A DNA stretch of 64,000 nt from Sarcophilus harrisii (GCF_902635505.1 NC_045429.1:429935669-429999668), one strand, 5' to 3'. Shown: positions 32,801-43,740, counted from the stretch's first letter. The notes: generated from the letters alone by a model not told the origin. Numbers and translations are program-made.

Positions 32801-33059
32801 CTCTGGTCTTATTACTTCAGTAGAGCATAGCAAGGACATTTCCATTTTTTTTTTTGTCTTTGAATTTAATCTTTCAAAACTTTATAGAGTGACTTTTTAT
32901 TGCTGTTTTTGACTGTAATTTGATATTTTCTTGGGTTTTCTTTGGTTTAGGGAATTCCAGGTGAAGCAGCTTACTTACTCAAGGCAGTTAAGCAACTGTC
33001 TCCCACTTCTAGTGAAATGCCATGTAACTTACTCAGAGTCACACAAGTAGTACCTATCA

Positions 33060-33600
33060 GAAGCAGGACTTGAAAGGCAGCTAGTACTTGTAGGACTGGG
33101 AGTTTGGAAGTTCCCGAGTTCAAATCTTACCTCTGATACTAGCTGGGTTGAGTCATACATTGATTAAAGGCTTACAATGTACTAAGTTGGGAATACAAAT
33201 ACAAGAAGAAAGAAAGAGGATCCCTGCTTTCAGAGAGCTTACCTTTTAATGGGGAAGCTAATACACGTAAAAAAAAAAAAAACCTAAAGGTGGAAGAGGG
33301 GCAGGAATAGTGTCTGGAGAGGAATTGTCTTGGGTTGTCTTGGGTACTTCCTTAAAGTGGATATGCTGGAAGGAATCCAGCCATCAAAAGATGGTATACA
33401 AGGCAGAATGTAATTCCAGTATAAGAAACCAAGGCTGGAGAGAACTTTTAAAGTGAGGAGGCTTCCAAATTATGGTAGAAAACGTCTAGAGAGTCAAACG
33501 ATATGATGCTGGGCAAGAAACTTGAGAAAAATGACTTTGGTGATCTGGAGGGTCCCTTCCAATTCTCTGGTCCTAGAGACCCAGGTCTTCCGATTCCAAG
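33060..33600. mobile_element. SINE head, then antisense L2
   Basis: 33075-33145 is a sense SINE head ('cccgagttcaaatcttacct'). 33155-33600 follows antisense L2 in decayed form ('tcagagagcttaccttttaa', 'aaatgactttggtgatctgg'). Confidence 0.55.
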
Positions 33601-33839
33601 ATTGCCCCTTTACTTAGTGGCCAAGATGCTTCCATTTCTTACATGCAGTGGATGCTTAACAAATATGTGTTGAATTCAAGGCCATGTAGCTGACTATTTC
33701 ATTTTCCAGAGAAGGAAAATGAGGTCCAGAGAAGAGAAATTCTCTTCCCAGTTCTCATTTTCAAGCTCTGACTCCAACTCTGGGTGCATTGGAGAAAGTC
33801 TCATTGGGGGGAGGGGAAAGTAGAGCAAAAATGATGCCT

Positions 33840-34120
33840 ACAAAGGCTTTTGCAGCTTGGAAGCTTTATTTTTAAAGCACAATAATAATTTAACTGATAA
33901 ACACGGAAAACGGTGTCAAGATGGCAGGAAATTGCCTCACTATCAAACTAGTCCTTTGTACAGTGCTCAAAAGAAACTAATTAAAGGGATTTTTCTTTAA
34001 AGCCTGTTTGACCCAGACATTTCATAATGGCCTTGGGAACCAATTCTAAAACTCAAACTGAAAACTTTGCTTGAAGCCTGAATTATTAACGTGTGCATGA
34101 AATATGATATTGAATATTTA
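33840..34120. other. Candidate conserved non-coding element
   Basis: Repeat-free AT-rich island with 'agcacaataataatttaact', 'gctcaaaagaaactaattaa' and 'cctgaattattaacgtgtgc'. No reading frame. Confidence 0.4.
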
Positions 34121-34224
34121 GCCTCAGAACGCTGGGGTGGGTGGGTGGGTGGGAATTCATCTCTCTGGGGCTTGTCCAGAAAGCACCAGGAATCTGGGTT
34201 TCTTTTTCTTTCTTTTTTTTTTTT

Positions 34225-34470
34225 TTGGAATCAGCGTAAAACATACATCACAAAATTTGATGTTTAATCTGAACTCCAGTGCATAGATGGCAAAGACAGA
34301 TTTTAAAGAGAATTTTTCACAGCTAATACATAAAATATGATCCCTGCTGTCTCCCTCTTTAAACAGCTTTGTTAAATAGTTGGTCAAATGATGTCTCCTG
34401 TGCTGCCATGAAATCGTTAGGGACTAGTCATGTTTATATAGGGAATTTTACAGGATGATCTCCAACCTCT
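34225..34470. other. Candidate conserved non-coding element
   Basis: Repeat-free, 'gcgtaaaacatacatcacaa' through 'tgctgccatgaaatcgttag'. Separated from the previous island by a GGTG run and a T-rich stretch. Confidence 0.35.
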
Positions 34471-34674
34471 TCACACATATCAATCCATTCTGCCTTCTAG
34501 TGCCATTAAGGCAAGAAAACATTGATGGAGTAGGAAAAAAAAAGAGGGAGAATAAAAATACATGTGTTGTTCCAGCACCAGTTCTGCCTCTAATTCATTC
34601 TGCTGCATCACTGCTCCCTTATCTTTCCCTCAGTCTTCTCCTCTATCAAACAATAACTAGCATAAATGTTTGCT

Positions 34675-34900
34675 ATTTGATCAGCATTTATAGAGCACTT
34701 AAAAACTTGCAAAGCCTTGCACCTTTGTTTCTTTTACTTGACCCTTCCAACAATCCTGGAAGGTAGGAACTATTATTATCCATATTTTACAAATAAGGGA
34801 ACAGGTAAGTTAAAGGAAATGATTTCTTCAGAAACATAGAATAAGTATCTATATCAAGATTTGAACTCAGATATCCCCGACCTTACATCTAAAGCTTATT
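34675..34900 (-). mobile_element. MIR/THER-type SINE, antisense
   Basis: Has 'gatcagcatttatagagcac', 'aactattattatccatattt' and 'gatttgaactcagatatccc'. Confidence 0.8.
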
Positions 34901-34944
34901 TCTAGCTGAGACAATTGGTTGAATCACTCTCTAAGTTCCCATGC

Positions 34945-35340
34945 AACATTGAATGTGTATGGTTCTGTGTTTTAGGTTTCACAAATAAAATAAAAATAGT
35001 CTCTGCACTCAAAGAGCTTGTATGCTACAAGAAGAAGCAATACATAGACAGATAAATAAATTACAGGCATGAAAGTTATTGGGAGGGAGACACTAGCCAC
35101 TGGAAGAATGAGGAAAAGATCTTTCTTTGCGGAAGGTTATTCTCAAATTGAATCCTGAAGGGATCCAGAATTTTAGGAACCAGGAGACAAGTCTGGTTGA
35201 GAAAAAGCATAGAAAGACATGGAGATGGGAGATAAGAGATCTCATACAAGGAGCATGGAATAGGCCAAGTTAGTTAAAATATAGAATGTTTGAGGAAGAA
35301 TAAACTATAATTAACCTGAAAAGATAAGATGGAAGCCTAA
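34945..35340 (-). mobile_element. L2 LINE, antisense
   Basis: Decayed antisense L2 3' region: 'actcaaagagcttgtatgct', 'gagacaagtctggttgagaa' and 'ggagcatggaataggcca'. Confidence 0.5.
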
Positions 35341-35499
35341 TTGTTCTGGTTATGACTCTCAAACTCTATGAAAAGAGTACTTAGTAGAACCAGCTACATA
35401 AGCTACTTTCTACTATATAAGTAGAAAAATAAGAAAGCTAAATTCTGTGTCAGCATCGAGGGCTGATGCCATCCACTGCCTGACTCTTGCTTGCTATTG

Positions 35500-36480
35500 T
35501 TTTTCGTCCTTTATTTTCAAAGAGGACCAATGACATCATATGGTGATGTCTTGACTCCTGGGTAAATTGGATTTAAGTGAGACAGAACTGCACAAAGTTA
35601 TCAGATTCACTCTCTCTTCCAGAGTCATCAAAGTCCAATGCCAAGACAAAAGTCAGAATGACTGGCAGTGGCCCAGGATGCAGTGGATCACCTTGGCTTC
35701 TTCCATGGCTGACCAAGCTCTAAGCATTCCATAGCCCCTACTTCAGCTAGTTTCATGGCCATTGGAACAAATTGTTCTCAATCCTTCATTCTAGTGGGGA
35801 AAGTCTTTATATTCTTGGGGTAGTCAATCACCTATTTTATAAGATCTGAAACCTATTATTTACCCTCAACCTGGTTTAGTTCTCTGTCTAGATGCTTTTC
35901 CTTGGGGGTAGTCACTGTGCATACTACAGCTTCTTGGAGGTGAGAATTGGGTGAAGGTGAATACCAAAGGTGGATGAGCTGCCCTGACAAGAATTTGGCA
36001 GTCCTGACAACAGAGGTGCAAATCCTCCCTGACCACCTCACACACCTCAATACTATATGGGTTGCTAGGGTTCAAAACAAAGGCTGAGAGTGTGGGGATG
36101 ATCCAGCATAAGCCTATCTACACAAACAACTGACAACTCGGTTTTAACCTATGTTGATGGTAGGAACTTCCTCATAAAAAGAAATAGTTAAAACATATCC
36201 CAGAGCCTAGATGAACTGCTCTAGCTGGAGAAAAATGAGAGAGGGAGTACCACTCACTTATGAATGATCTTTTCTTATGTCTCAATGTGTTCTTGGAACT
36301 GAACTCCCAAACTGCATTATTGTGGAGATAGTATCATGGTGCTCAAAGGTCATAGTAGCTATTCCTATCAACCCAGAATAGCACTAAGCATGAGTTTTGG
36401 AAGGCACCACATATTTGGCGTTTGAGGACCAGCCTAGTTCACCTCAGAAAAGCTCATCACCAAAATGACAATATCCAGTT
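35500..36480 (-). mobile_element. Unclassified dispersed repeat, ~1 kb copy, antisense
   Basis: The complement of the left ~200 bases matches 2930-3120 ('aagacaaaagtcagaatgac', 'gacagaactgcacaaagtta', 'attggatttaagtgagacag'). The copy runs on through 'tcaacctggtttagttctct', 'gatgagctgccctgacaaga' and 'catgagttttggaaggcacc'. The 3'-end hairpin is at 35506-35527. No intact frame. Confidence 0.65.
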
Positions 36481-36499
36481 ATGAAATTTTTTTAATGGC

Positions 36500-37600
36500 A
36501 ACGATTAATCAATCAGAATTTATCCCTTAAGCTTGAGCTATATCTCAAACACTTGAGATAGAAAGACAAAGAAAACAAATAAAGAATAAGTGATTCTGTT
36601 GATGGAGACTTACCCATAGAAGTGTATTTAAAATTGATGCAATAAGTACAAAGTGATTTGGAGCCTGGAGGCACTAGCAGCTGGGACTGGGGAGAAAGGG
36701 AGTGAATCAGGAAGTCCCATGTGAGAGATGATGTTAGAATTGAGCTTTGAAGGAACTAGAGACTCTAAAGAGAAGTGAGGATGGATGAACTCTGTTCAAT
36801 GTGAAATAACAGCCTGTGTGAAAGCATGAAAGGCTTTCAATTTGCATCAATCCATGCAATTCTGTAAATACTATGAAACACTTTCTATGTGCAAAGTCCT
36901 AAAGTGGATACTGGGGATACAGAAGCAGAAAGGAAATAGTCATTGTTCTCCAGGACCCTATATAGCCATGGAGAAGTAAATATAAGATGATTTGAAGAAA
37001 GATAACAAATGAGAAGGAGATTGGAATAGGGAAGGCTTCTGAGGAAGGAGATGCCCTGAGCTGACCTTTGAAGAAAGATACACATGTTGAAATATGGAGT
37101 TGAGTAGTCAGTGTATTTCAGGCATGGGGAATGACTTCTATGAAGGCACAGCCAGAGATAGCATGTCAAGCTTGAGAAGGCAACAGTTGTATGAGGTCAG
37201 AGGATTAGGGTTTAAACCTTTCCTTCTACCCTTTTTATCTCTCTGATTTTAGAAGGTCTCAACCTCTTTGGGTCTTAGTTTGTCTGTCTTTAAAATGAAG
37301 AAGCAGCTCTAGATGGCATCTGAAATACCAGCCTACCTTTTCATGAAGAGGAATAACTTGAAATAAAGTTATAAAAATAGATAATCACTGTAGAGGACCT
37401 TACAACAGCAGGCAGAATTAGGATTTTATCTCAGAAACAACTTCAGGGAACCCTGAAGACATTTGAGCCGAGAAGTGACAATGGTTGACCAACCCCATCC
37501 TTTCAGAAGATCATTTCCGAAGTCTTTTGGAGAATAGATGGGAAGTAGGAAGACCAATTAGGAATCTATGCCAGTAGTCCAGAACTGACAATGGAGAATG
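36500..37600 (-). mobile_element. L2 LINE pieces, antisense, with a MIR inside
   Basis: 36500-36840 and 36850-37200 each begin with an antisense L2 tail ('atactatgaaacactttcta', 'gtggatactggggatacaga') and continue inward. 37330-37600 continues ('ggattttatctcagaaacaa', 'ctatgccagtagtccagaac'). 37205-37325 is a sense MIR ('cctctttgggtcttagtttg'). Confidence 0.6.
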
Positions 37601-37739
37601 CATAGCAAGAAAGCCATTTGATCCTCTGAAGTATTTGAAAGTCGGAAGATTGTCTCTGGAAATCTCATTTCTACATTGGGATCATTGGTGAAGTTAACTG
37701 ATCATTCATGCTTCACACCAACCTCATGAAGCTAACCTA

Positions 37740-37812
37740 CATTCCTTCCTTCGTTCCTTTCTTCATTCCTTCCTTTGTTCCTTCATTCCTTCGTTCCTTC
37801 CTTTTTCTTCCT
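37740..37812 (+). repeat. Interrupted CCTT microsatellite, left part
   Basis: TTCC, TTCG and TTCA units. It looks like the left half of an array cut by the adjacent LTR; the right half is 38428-38455. Confidence 0.85.
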
Positions 37813-37814
37813 TC

Positions 37815-38333
37815 TGTAATGTTCTTCTCTAAAATTTAATGTTCTCTGTGAGCAGGTTTCTTGTGTGTGTGTGGGCTTCTGGAGGCAGCCTTAGTTTCAG
37901 TTCAATAATTCAGTTCAGATTCAATAATCACCTCAAATGCAGTCAGGAGTTAAAGTCCAAATCTTTTGTCATCTCCTTTTCTGCAGCTCGGTTAGCTTTC
38001 TGGAGGCCTATCTCTCTCCTTGGTTCTGAGAGACCTTCTGTAGTCTTGGTTTCGAGAGCTTAAGCTGCCTTCTCTGACTTGTGAATCTCAACTGAATCCT
38101 GGCTGAGGTTCTGAACTTCTAGTGGGCTTGTCCTTTAGTGGGCTTGTCCTTTAGTGGGCTTGTCCTACTGGCTCTGACAGCTCCTCCTTATATGTTTCAT
38201 ACTGAGTATACACCAATCATTATATCGCTAGGAAACCATTATTTGTTGTAGGATTAAACCAATCCTAAACTAGATTTAACCACTGTCTCCTCAATTCCAC
38301 TTAGTACCTTGTTTCAAGTTCTGGTCCATAACA
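37815..38333 (-). mobile_element. Solo LTR of an endogenous retrovirus, antisense
   Basis: About 519 bases with TG...CA ends (plus-strand left 'tgtaatgttcttctc', right 'tggtccataaca'). The minus strand carries a TATA-like word (complement of 'cctccttatatg') and the layout of a marsupial ERV LTR. A 16-bp unit, agtgggcttgtccttt, repeats 2.9 times at 38121-38166. A near-duplicate of the LTR's outer ~75 bases follows at 38334-38425. Fossil, family not assigned. Confidence 0.6.
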
Positions 38334-38427
38334 TCTCCTTGTAGGATGAAATCAATCATACTGAACCATGCTAAATTAGATAATTATTGTCTCTATCTAT
38401 CCCACTGACTTAGTACCTTGTAAGAAT

Positions 38428-38455
38428 CCTTCCTTCCTTCCTACCTTCCTTCCTT
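38428..38455 (+). repeat. CCTT microsatellite, right part
   Basis: Seven CCTT-type units directly before the 148-bp duplicated unit. Confidence 0.9.
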
Positions 38456-38603
38456 GAGAAACAGCAGCGATTATGTTCTGCCACATTTCTCTGTTCAAAC
38501 ATAGAATCACAAGACTACAGGCAGATGTTCTTTGTCACCATTAGAAAGGAGTGGGCAAGGTGTGGAGACAGGAAAAACAGGAGCTCAGGTGGCTTCCTTC
38601 AGA
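38456..38603. repeat. 148-bp unit, copy A
   Basis: Matches 55103-55250 with 6 differences and no gap over 148 bases (about 96%). Both copies are preceded by CCTT arrays. Nothing coding was recognised in it. Confidence 0.95.
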
Positions 38604-38829
38604 TATAGAAAAAGAACAGCCTTGAAAGCAAGAATAATCAGAACAATATAATCAAGGTCATGAAAACATGAGGGGTGGTCCTACCTTGTATAAGCAACAC
38701 CTGAATTATATGCTAATCTCAGTGCAAAAGATGAGAAAACAGGAAATCAGAATTGGTGGTTGAAAGATACAGTAATCTGCTATTCTCTAAAGAGAAGGAA
38801 GCTGGTGTTCATACCGAGATCATAAATCC

Positions 38830-39000
38830 CAAATTTAGCACTGGAAGATACCTCAGAAGCTATCCAGCTCACACCCTTGATTTTGTAGAGGGGGAAACCA
38901 AGACCCAGAGCAATTAAGAGACTTTCCTATGGTCATAAAATTAGTAAATGGCCTAGCCGAGATTTGAAGCCAGGTCTTTTGACATCTAACTCAGGGATCC
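38830..39000 (-). mobile_element. MIR-type SINE, antisense
   Basis: Has 'tggaagatacctcagaagct', 'gagggggaaaccaagaccca' and 'agatttgaagccaggtcttt'. Confidence 0.65.
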
Positions 39001-39406
39001 TGGTATAGAATAGCTTGCTCAGGGGGCTAGAGACCAGGAGTCTGGCCAGAGCTAATTAGTCCCTGAATTGCAGCGGGGCTGGAGGCCAGATTTTCTGACT
39101 GTCAATTTTTCGATGGGCTTTTTCCCCACTGGTGTCAGGCTCTGAGATGGGCCCCTTCAGGGAAGAGAGGTATGGGATTGGGAGAGCAAAAGCTTTTATC
39201 AGATCGAACAATTAACTAGTCCCTAGGGAAATCAGAGCAAAAGGGAGGCCAGAGGCACATAGTAGGAACTCAGTAAATACTTGTTGATTGATTAATTGAT
39301 CAACAGATGGTTCATTCGGTCTTCCTCCAGGCCTGGCTCTCACTCTATTCTTCTCTGAGAAGGAGTGGGAGGATGCTCCTTTTGGTTCTTTTAGAATTGG
39401 CTTGTC

Positions 39407-39662
39407 TAATTGTACAATATTTCAGAGTCTGATTCTTTTTGTACAGCAAAATAACGTTTTGGTCAAGTATACTTGTGTATCTAATTTATATTTTAATATA
39501 TTTAACATCTACTGGTCATCCTGCCATCCAGGGGAGGGGGTTGGGGGGTAAGAGGTAAAAAATTAGAACAAGAGGTTTGGCAATTGTTAATGCTGTAAAG
39601 TTACCCATGCATATATCCTGTAAATAAAAGGCTATTAAATAAAAACCAAAAAAAAAAAAAAA
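39407..39662 (+). mobile_element. Young non-LTR retroposon 3' end with perfect TSD
   Basis: A 256-base insert, 5'-truncated, ending in 'aaataaaaggctattaaata' and an A-tail. It is flanked by identical 14-base copies of tagaattggcttgt at 39393-39406 and 39663-39676. The integration site reads TTTT/AGAA, an L1-endonuclease-like target. The text 'ctactggtcatcctgccatc' marks a marsupial LINE 3' end; L1 subfamily versus another clade is unsettled. Confidence 0.85.
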
Positions 39663-39839
39663 TAGAATTGGCTTGTGAATCATCCCTTAAATCTTTCAAA
39701 GAAGTTGAGAAGGAGAGGAGTGTTCTGGGCAGCCCCACTTAGCTTGCCTTTCTATATCCCAATTCTATTTCATTTCTGTTGATGTCTCAGGCCTCAGTTC
39801 TTTTAATGTTTTCATCCCAGTCAGTGAAGGATAATGGAA

Positions 39840-40220
39840 GGATAACTAAATTTATATTCGGAGGCCTGGGACTTAAATCTCAGCTTTGCTGCTTACTAGC
39901 TGTGTGTTGTTGTTTAATCATTTCGACTGCGTCCAACATTTTCTGATGCCACTTGGGATTTTCTTGGCAAAGATATTAGTTTGCCACTTCCTTCTCCAGG
40001 TCATTTTACAAATGAGGAATCTGAGGTAAAACAGAGTTAAGTGACTTACCCAGGCTCACACAGCCTGTATGCATCTGAGGTTGGATTTAAACTTAGGGTC
40101 TCCTGACTCTAGCTGCTCTATCTACTATGTCGCCTAGGTGCCCCATTATCTGTGTGCCACTGGACAAATCAGGAACCTTTCTGGTCTTCAGTTTCCTCAT
40201 TTATAAAATTTAGGTGGGAG
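39840..40220 (+). mobile_element. MIR-type SINE interrupted by another SINE
   Basis: Left part ends 'gcttactagctgtgtg' at 39905. Right part resumes 'ccactggacaaatcagg' after 40155, then 'cagtttcctcatttataaaa'. Confidence 0.75.
39906..40145 (-). mobile_element. Long-form marsupial SINE, antisense, nested in MIR
   Basis: Runs from 'ttgttgtttaatcatttcga' to 'tatgtcgcctaggtgcccc'. The flanks 'tactagctgtgtg' and 'attatctgtgtg' look like an imperfect target duplication. Confidence 0.8.
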
Positions 40221-40649
40221 TTCTATTAATTCTATTCTATTAATAGAATCACAGCTTTAGAACTAGACAGGACCTTTCAAAGTTCTTTGGTGAAATGATC
40301 TAATTTGCTAAAGACAAGATTACAAAAAGTCCAAACAGGATTTGAAATCAGATCTTTAATTCTTCCTGAGCTCTAAAGTTGAGCTAAAATGGCCTTCTTA
40401 ATCTTCCTCATATAGGGCATTCCTCTGCTAGATTTTGTGCCTTAGTGTTGGCCATCCACTATATCTGGGAATGCACCCTCTCTTCCTTCATCTCTACCTC
40501 TGGGAGTCAGAAGCACTTTTTACAGGTGCTTACCTTTTTAGCTTCAAGTCTTTGCCCTCTCTATCTGTATTTAGCCCACTTACATGTCTTAATTTTGTGT
40601 TAATATGTGTGTATTTATTTCATATATGTTGTTTCCTTTACAGAATATT

Positions 40650-40970
40650 CATTTCAATTTCAGAGAATTCTGGGTAGTTTGAACTGCTACAGGGTGAAGT
40701 GGGCAGAACTGGGAAAACCATTTATATAAGGACAGAAAGATAGTGAAGACCAAAAAGACTTGAAAATCTTAGGAACTCTCATCAGTGCAGTTAATCATGA
40801 CTGCAGACCATTAAAGATGAAGTTTGCTCCCCACAGCCTTTCAGACATGGGATGGACTCAGGATGTAGAAAGAAGCAGATATTTTTGGACATGGCTGCTG
40901 TGGTCAGTGGCTGGGGCTCCAGTGAGATTTTGTTTTGATCTGATTTATGTTCTTTTTCTTAATTTAGCCA
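40650..40970 (+). mobile_element. L1 3' end fragment
   Basis: Has 'acagggtgaagtgggcagaa', 'cttgaaaatcttaggaactc' and 'agatatttttggacatggct', the usual order just before the L1 3' UTR. Confidence 0.7.
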
Positions 40971-41224
40971 CAAGACCAAGTGAAAAAGGAAAGATTTGCA
41001 ACAGGAATGTCTCAAATAAAGGAACCATTGCAATATTTTAGAAGAGAAGAGAACAGAGGGAAGCACAGACAAGGTGCGTAGTTTTGAAAGCATTGTATAG
41101 AATTGATTGTACATTTAGGGAAAAAAAGCAAGGGATAAGAAAAGGAAATCTCATAGAATATTTGCATTTGATATTCTGCAATGTTTATGAAAATGTGCTT
41201 TTTTGGTGTTGATGATAAAAAAGA

Positions 41225-41668
41225 ATCTAATAATAATGTAAGTTCCTTGAGAGCAAGCATTTTTTCTTTTGCCTGTCTTTCCTCCTTCCTTCCTTTCTTC
41301 TTTCCTTTCTTCCCTCCTTCCTCCCTTCTTGCCTCCCATCCTTTCCTCCCTCCCTCCCTTCCTTCCTTTTTTCCTTCCTTCCATCCTTCCTTCCTTTTTT
41401 CTTCCTCTTTTCCTTCCTCCCTCCCTTCCTTCCTTCCTTCCTTCCCTCCTTTCCTTTTTTACTTCTTTCCTTTCTTCCTTTCTCTCTCACTCTGTCTCTC
41501 TCTGTTTTTTTCTGCTTTTGTCTCTCTCTCTTTGTATGTCTGCCTGTCTGCTGTCTCTGTTTCTCTGTCTCTCTCTTCTTCCTTCCTTTCCCTTCCTGCC
41601 TGTCTGTGTAGCATCTAGTCCAATGTAGGACTTAATAAATGCTTATTGATGAATCCATTGATTGACTG
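41225..41668 (+). mobile_element. L2 3' tail expanded by a CT-rich array
   Basis: Left flank 'agttccttgagagcaagcat' and right flank 'tagtccaatgtaggacttaa' are adjacent parts of an L2 tail. Between them, 41275-41600, lie about 325 bases of CCTT, CTTT and TCTC units. Confidence 0.75.
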
Positions 41669-41879
41669 GTTCTGATTTCACCTTTAAGGCTCTTGCCACT
41701 GCACCAAAACTAAATGATGTCTGTGCTGTTTTTCAGCTATCAATCCTGAGGCATTCTCACCTGAGAGTCTTTTGCTAAGAAGGATGTTGTCCCAAAGACA
41801 TTATTCATGGTACTCTACCACCACTGCCCTCACTTTCATCTCCCCAATTTTCTCTTTTAACCTTTAAACAAAGAGGCTG

Positions 41880-42160
41880 CATGATATAGTGGACAGAGAG
41901 ATCATTGAACTTAGAATTGGGATAAGAAGAGAAGGAGAGTTCCAGACTCAGTTTTTCTACTAGCTAGATGTGCAGCATTGGGCAAATCTTTTTCTCTCTC
42001 TGGCTCTATAAAAAGAGATAGTTATGTTTTAAAGTCCCTTTTATCTCTAAATAGTCTGTGTTCCACCTGGGTCTTCATTTTCTCACCTGGGAAATGGGAG
42101 TGATAAAAACCCATATTACTTATCTCACAGGGTTATGGCAAGCAAAAGCACTTTAAATAT
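41880..42160 (+). mobile_element. Two sense MIR pieces
   Basis: 41885-42045 ('agatgtgcagcattgggcaa') and 42055-42160 ('tcattttctcacctgggaaa'). Confidence 0.55.
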
Positions 42161-42319
42161 TTTAAATTCATGAAGTTCACATTGAAGTTTAAAACCATGT
42201 CAGTGTGAATTATTATCCAGTGCATTTTCTCTTCTCTTTGTGCAGATGTGGATTTTCCAGGAGGAAGTTATTTCCTTTAAAGTGTCCCCCTTCTCCCCAT
42301 TATAGCTTTACTCTTTTGC

Positions 42320-42938
42320 CAACACCATTCCTAGCCCGTTCTGCCTACTTCAGGCTGTATCCATTCATCCAAATCTTCTCAGATTTCTCTGAAATTATTT
42401 CCCTCATCATCGGTTACAGTATAATCATTTTCCATTACATTCATATATGGCAATTTTTTCAGCTGTTCCTCAGTTGAGAGACATCCCCTTTGTTTCCAAA
42501 TATTTGCCAATACAAAATATATTTAGTACATGTGGGTCCTTTTCCACCTTCTTTCATTTCTTTGAAGTATAAGCCTAGTTCCAATAGTCTTGTGATGAAA
42601 AAAAAAAAACAAAAACCATCTGTACCCAGAGAGAGGGCAGTGGGAACTGAACGTGAATCACAACATTACATTTTCACTCCTTTGGTTGTTGTTTGCTTGC
42701 ATTTTGTTTTCTTTCTCATTTTTTTTCCCCTTTTTGATCTGATTTTTCTTGTGCAGCATGATAAATATGGAAATGTGTATAGAAGAATCGCATATGTTTA
42801 ACATATTTTGGATCACTTGCTGTCTAGGGGAGGGAGTGGGGGAATGGAGGGGAAAATTAGAACACAAGGTTTTATAACTGTAAACACTGAAAATTATCCA
42901 TGTATATATTGAAAATAAAAAGCTTTAATGTATAAAAA
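42320..42938 (+). mobile_element. L1 copy with inverted 5' segment (twin priming)
   Basis: 42320-42571 is antisense L1 ('cccgttctgcctacttcagg', 'gcaattttttcagctgttcc', 'agtacatgtgggtccttttc'). 42568-42938 is the sense 3' end ('tccaatagtcttgtgatgaa', 'catctgtacccagagagagg', 'tttttcttgtgcagcatgat', 'aaaataaaaagctttaatgt'). The two meet at 'gcctagt|tccaatag' near 42571. The order is as expected for a single insertion with an inverted head. Confidence 0.75.
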
Positions 42939-43524
42939 AGTATAGGCCTAATATTAGCAGCTCCAGATCAAAGGATAAGCACACTGACAGGCTTATTTTA
43001 CAAAAGACTTGGAAGAGCTCAACCAAACTTATCTTCCTGCAGGAATTTATTGGTAGCCTCATGAAGACAAAGTCATTGTTTTTTAGGCACTTTGCTTATT
43101 GTACATGAGAGTGTTAACAAACTCTGGTTGCTCACAAGGCTAGTTGTTTTTTCCTCTCTCTTTTCTCCCTTGGCCAGTGGAAGATTTTCTAAGCCTTTTT
43201 CTTCCCTTTTCCTCTTTTCTCATGCCTTCTCTGCATTTCCCCCAGGAAAGTCTGATTTTCAGAATGTCGGCCCTATCAGAGCTACTGGAAAATGTTTCTC
43301 CTTCCCAGCCCCCTCCTGTCTTTTTTTTCCCTCCTGTTTTTATTAGCAGGCAGCTTGGTTTGTGCCCCGCTAGCTTTGAAAAGGTCCTTTCCTGGCATTA
43401 TCTCTCTCTCCCTGTTGGTTGTCCTTTATCTTGCTCCCCGCAAGCTCCGACTGTTCCAGCATATCCTTGTTTAGTTCCCAACACAGATTACTCCTTATTA
43501 TTAGTGTAATCCTTGTCTTCATCT

Positions 43525-43740
43525 AGAGCCCTGCTTGGAAGAGCTCAAAGTGCTTTATAGGCGTTATCTCACTCTTCCTCAAACCTGCTTTGTGTGGTAG
43601 TAATTGAGTGGATTTAGGGAAGAGTAGAAGAAGGGAATTTATCTCCCTTTAAAAATGAGGAAACTGAGGCCCAGAAAGTACATGGAGACAGGCCAAGGTC
43701 AATGGAAATCAAGGAGTTGGACCCAATCATCCAGGCTTGT
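43525..43740 (-). mobile_element. MIR-type SINE, antisense
   Basis: Has 'ctttataggcgttatctcac' and 'aaaaatgaggaaactgaggc'. Confidence 0.7.
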
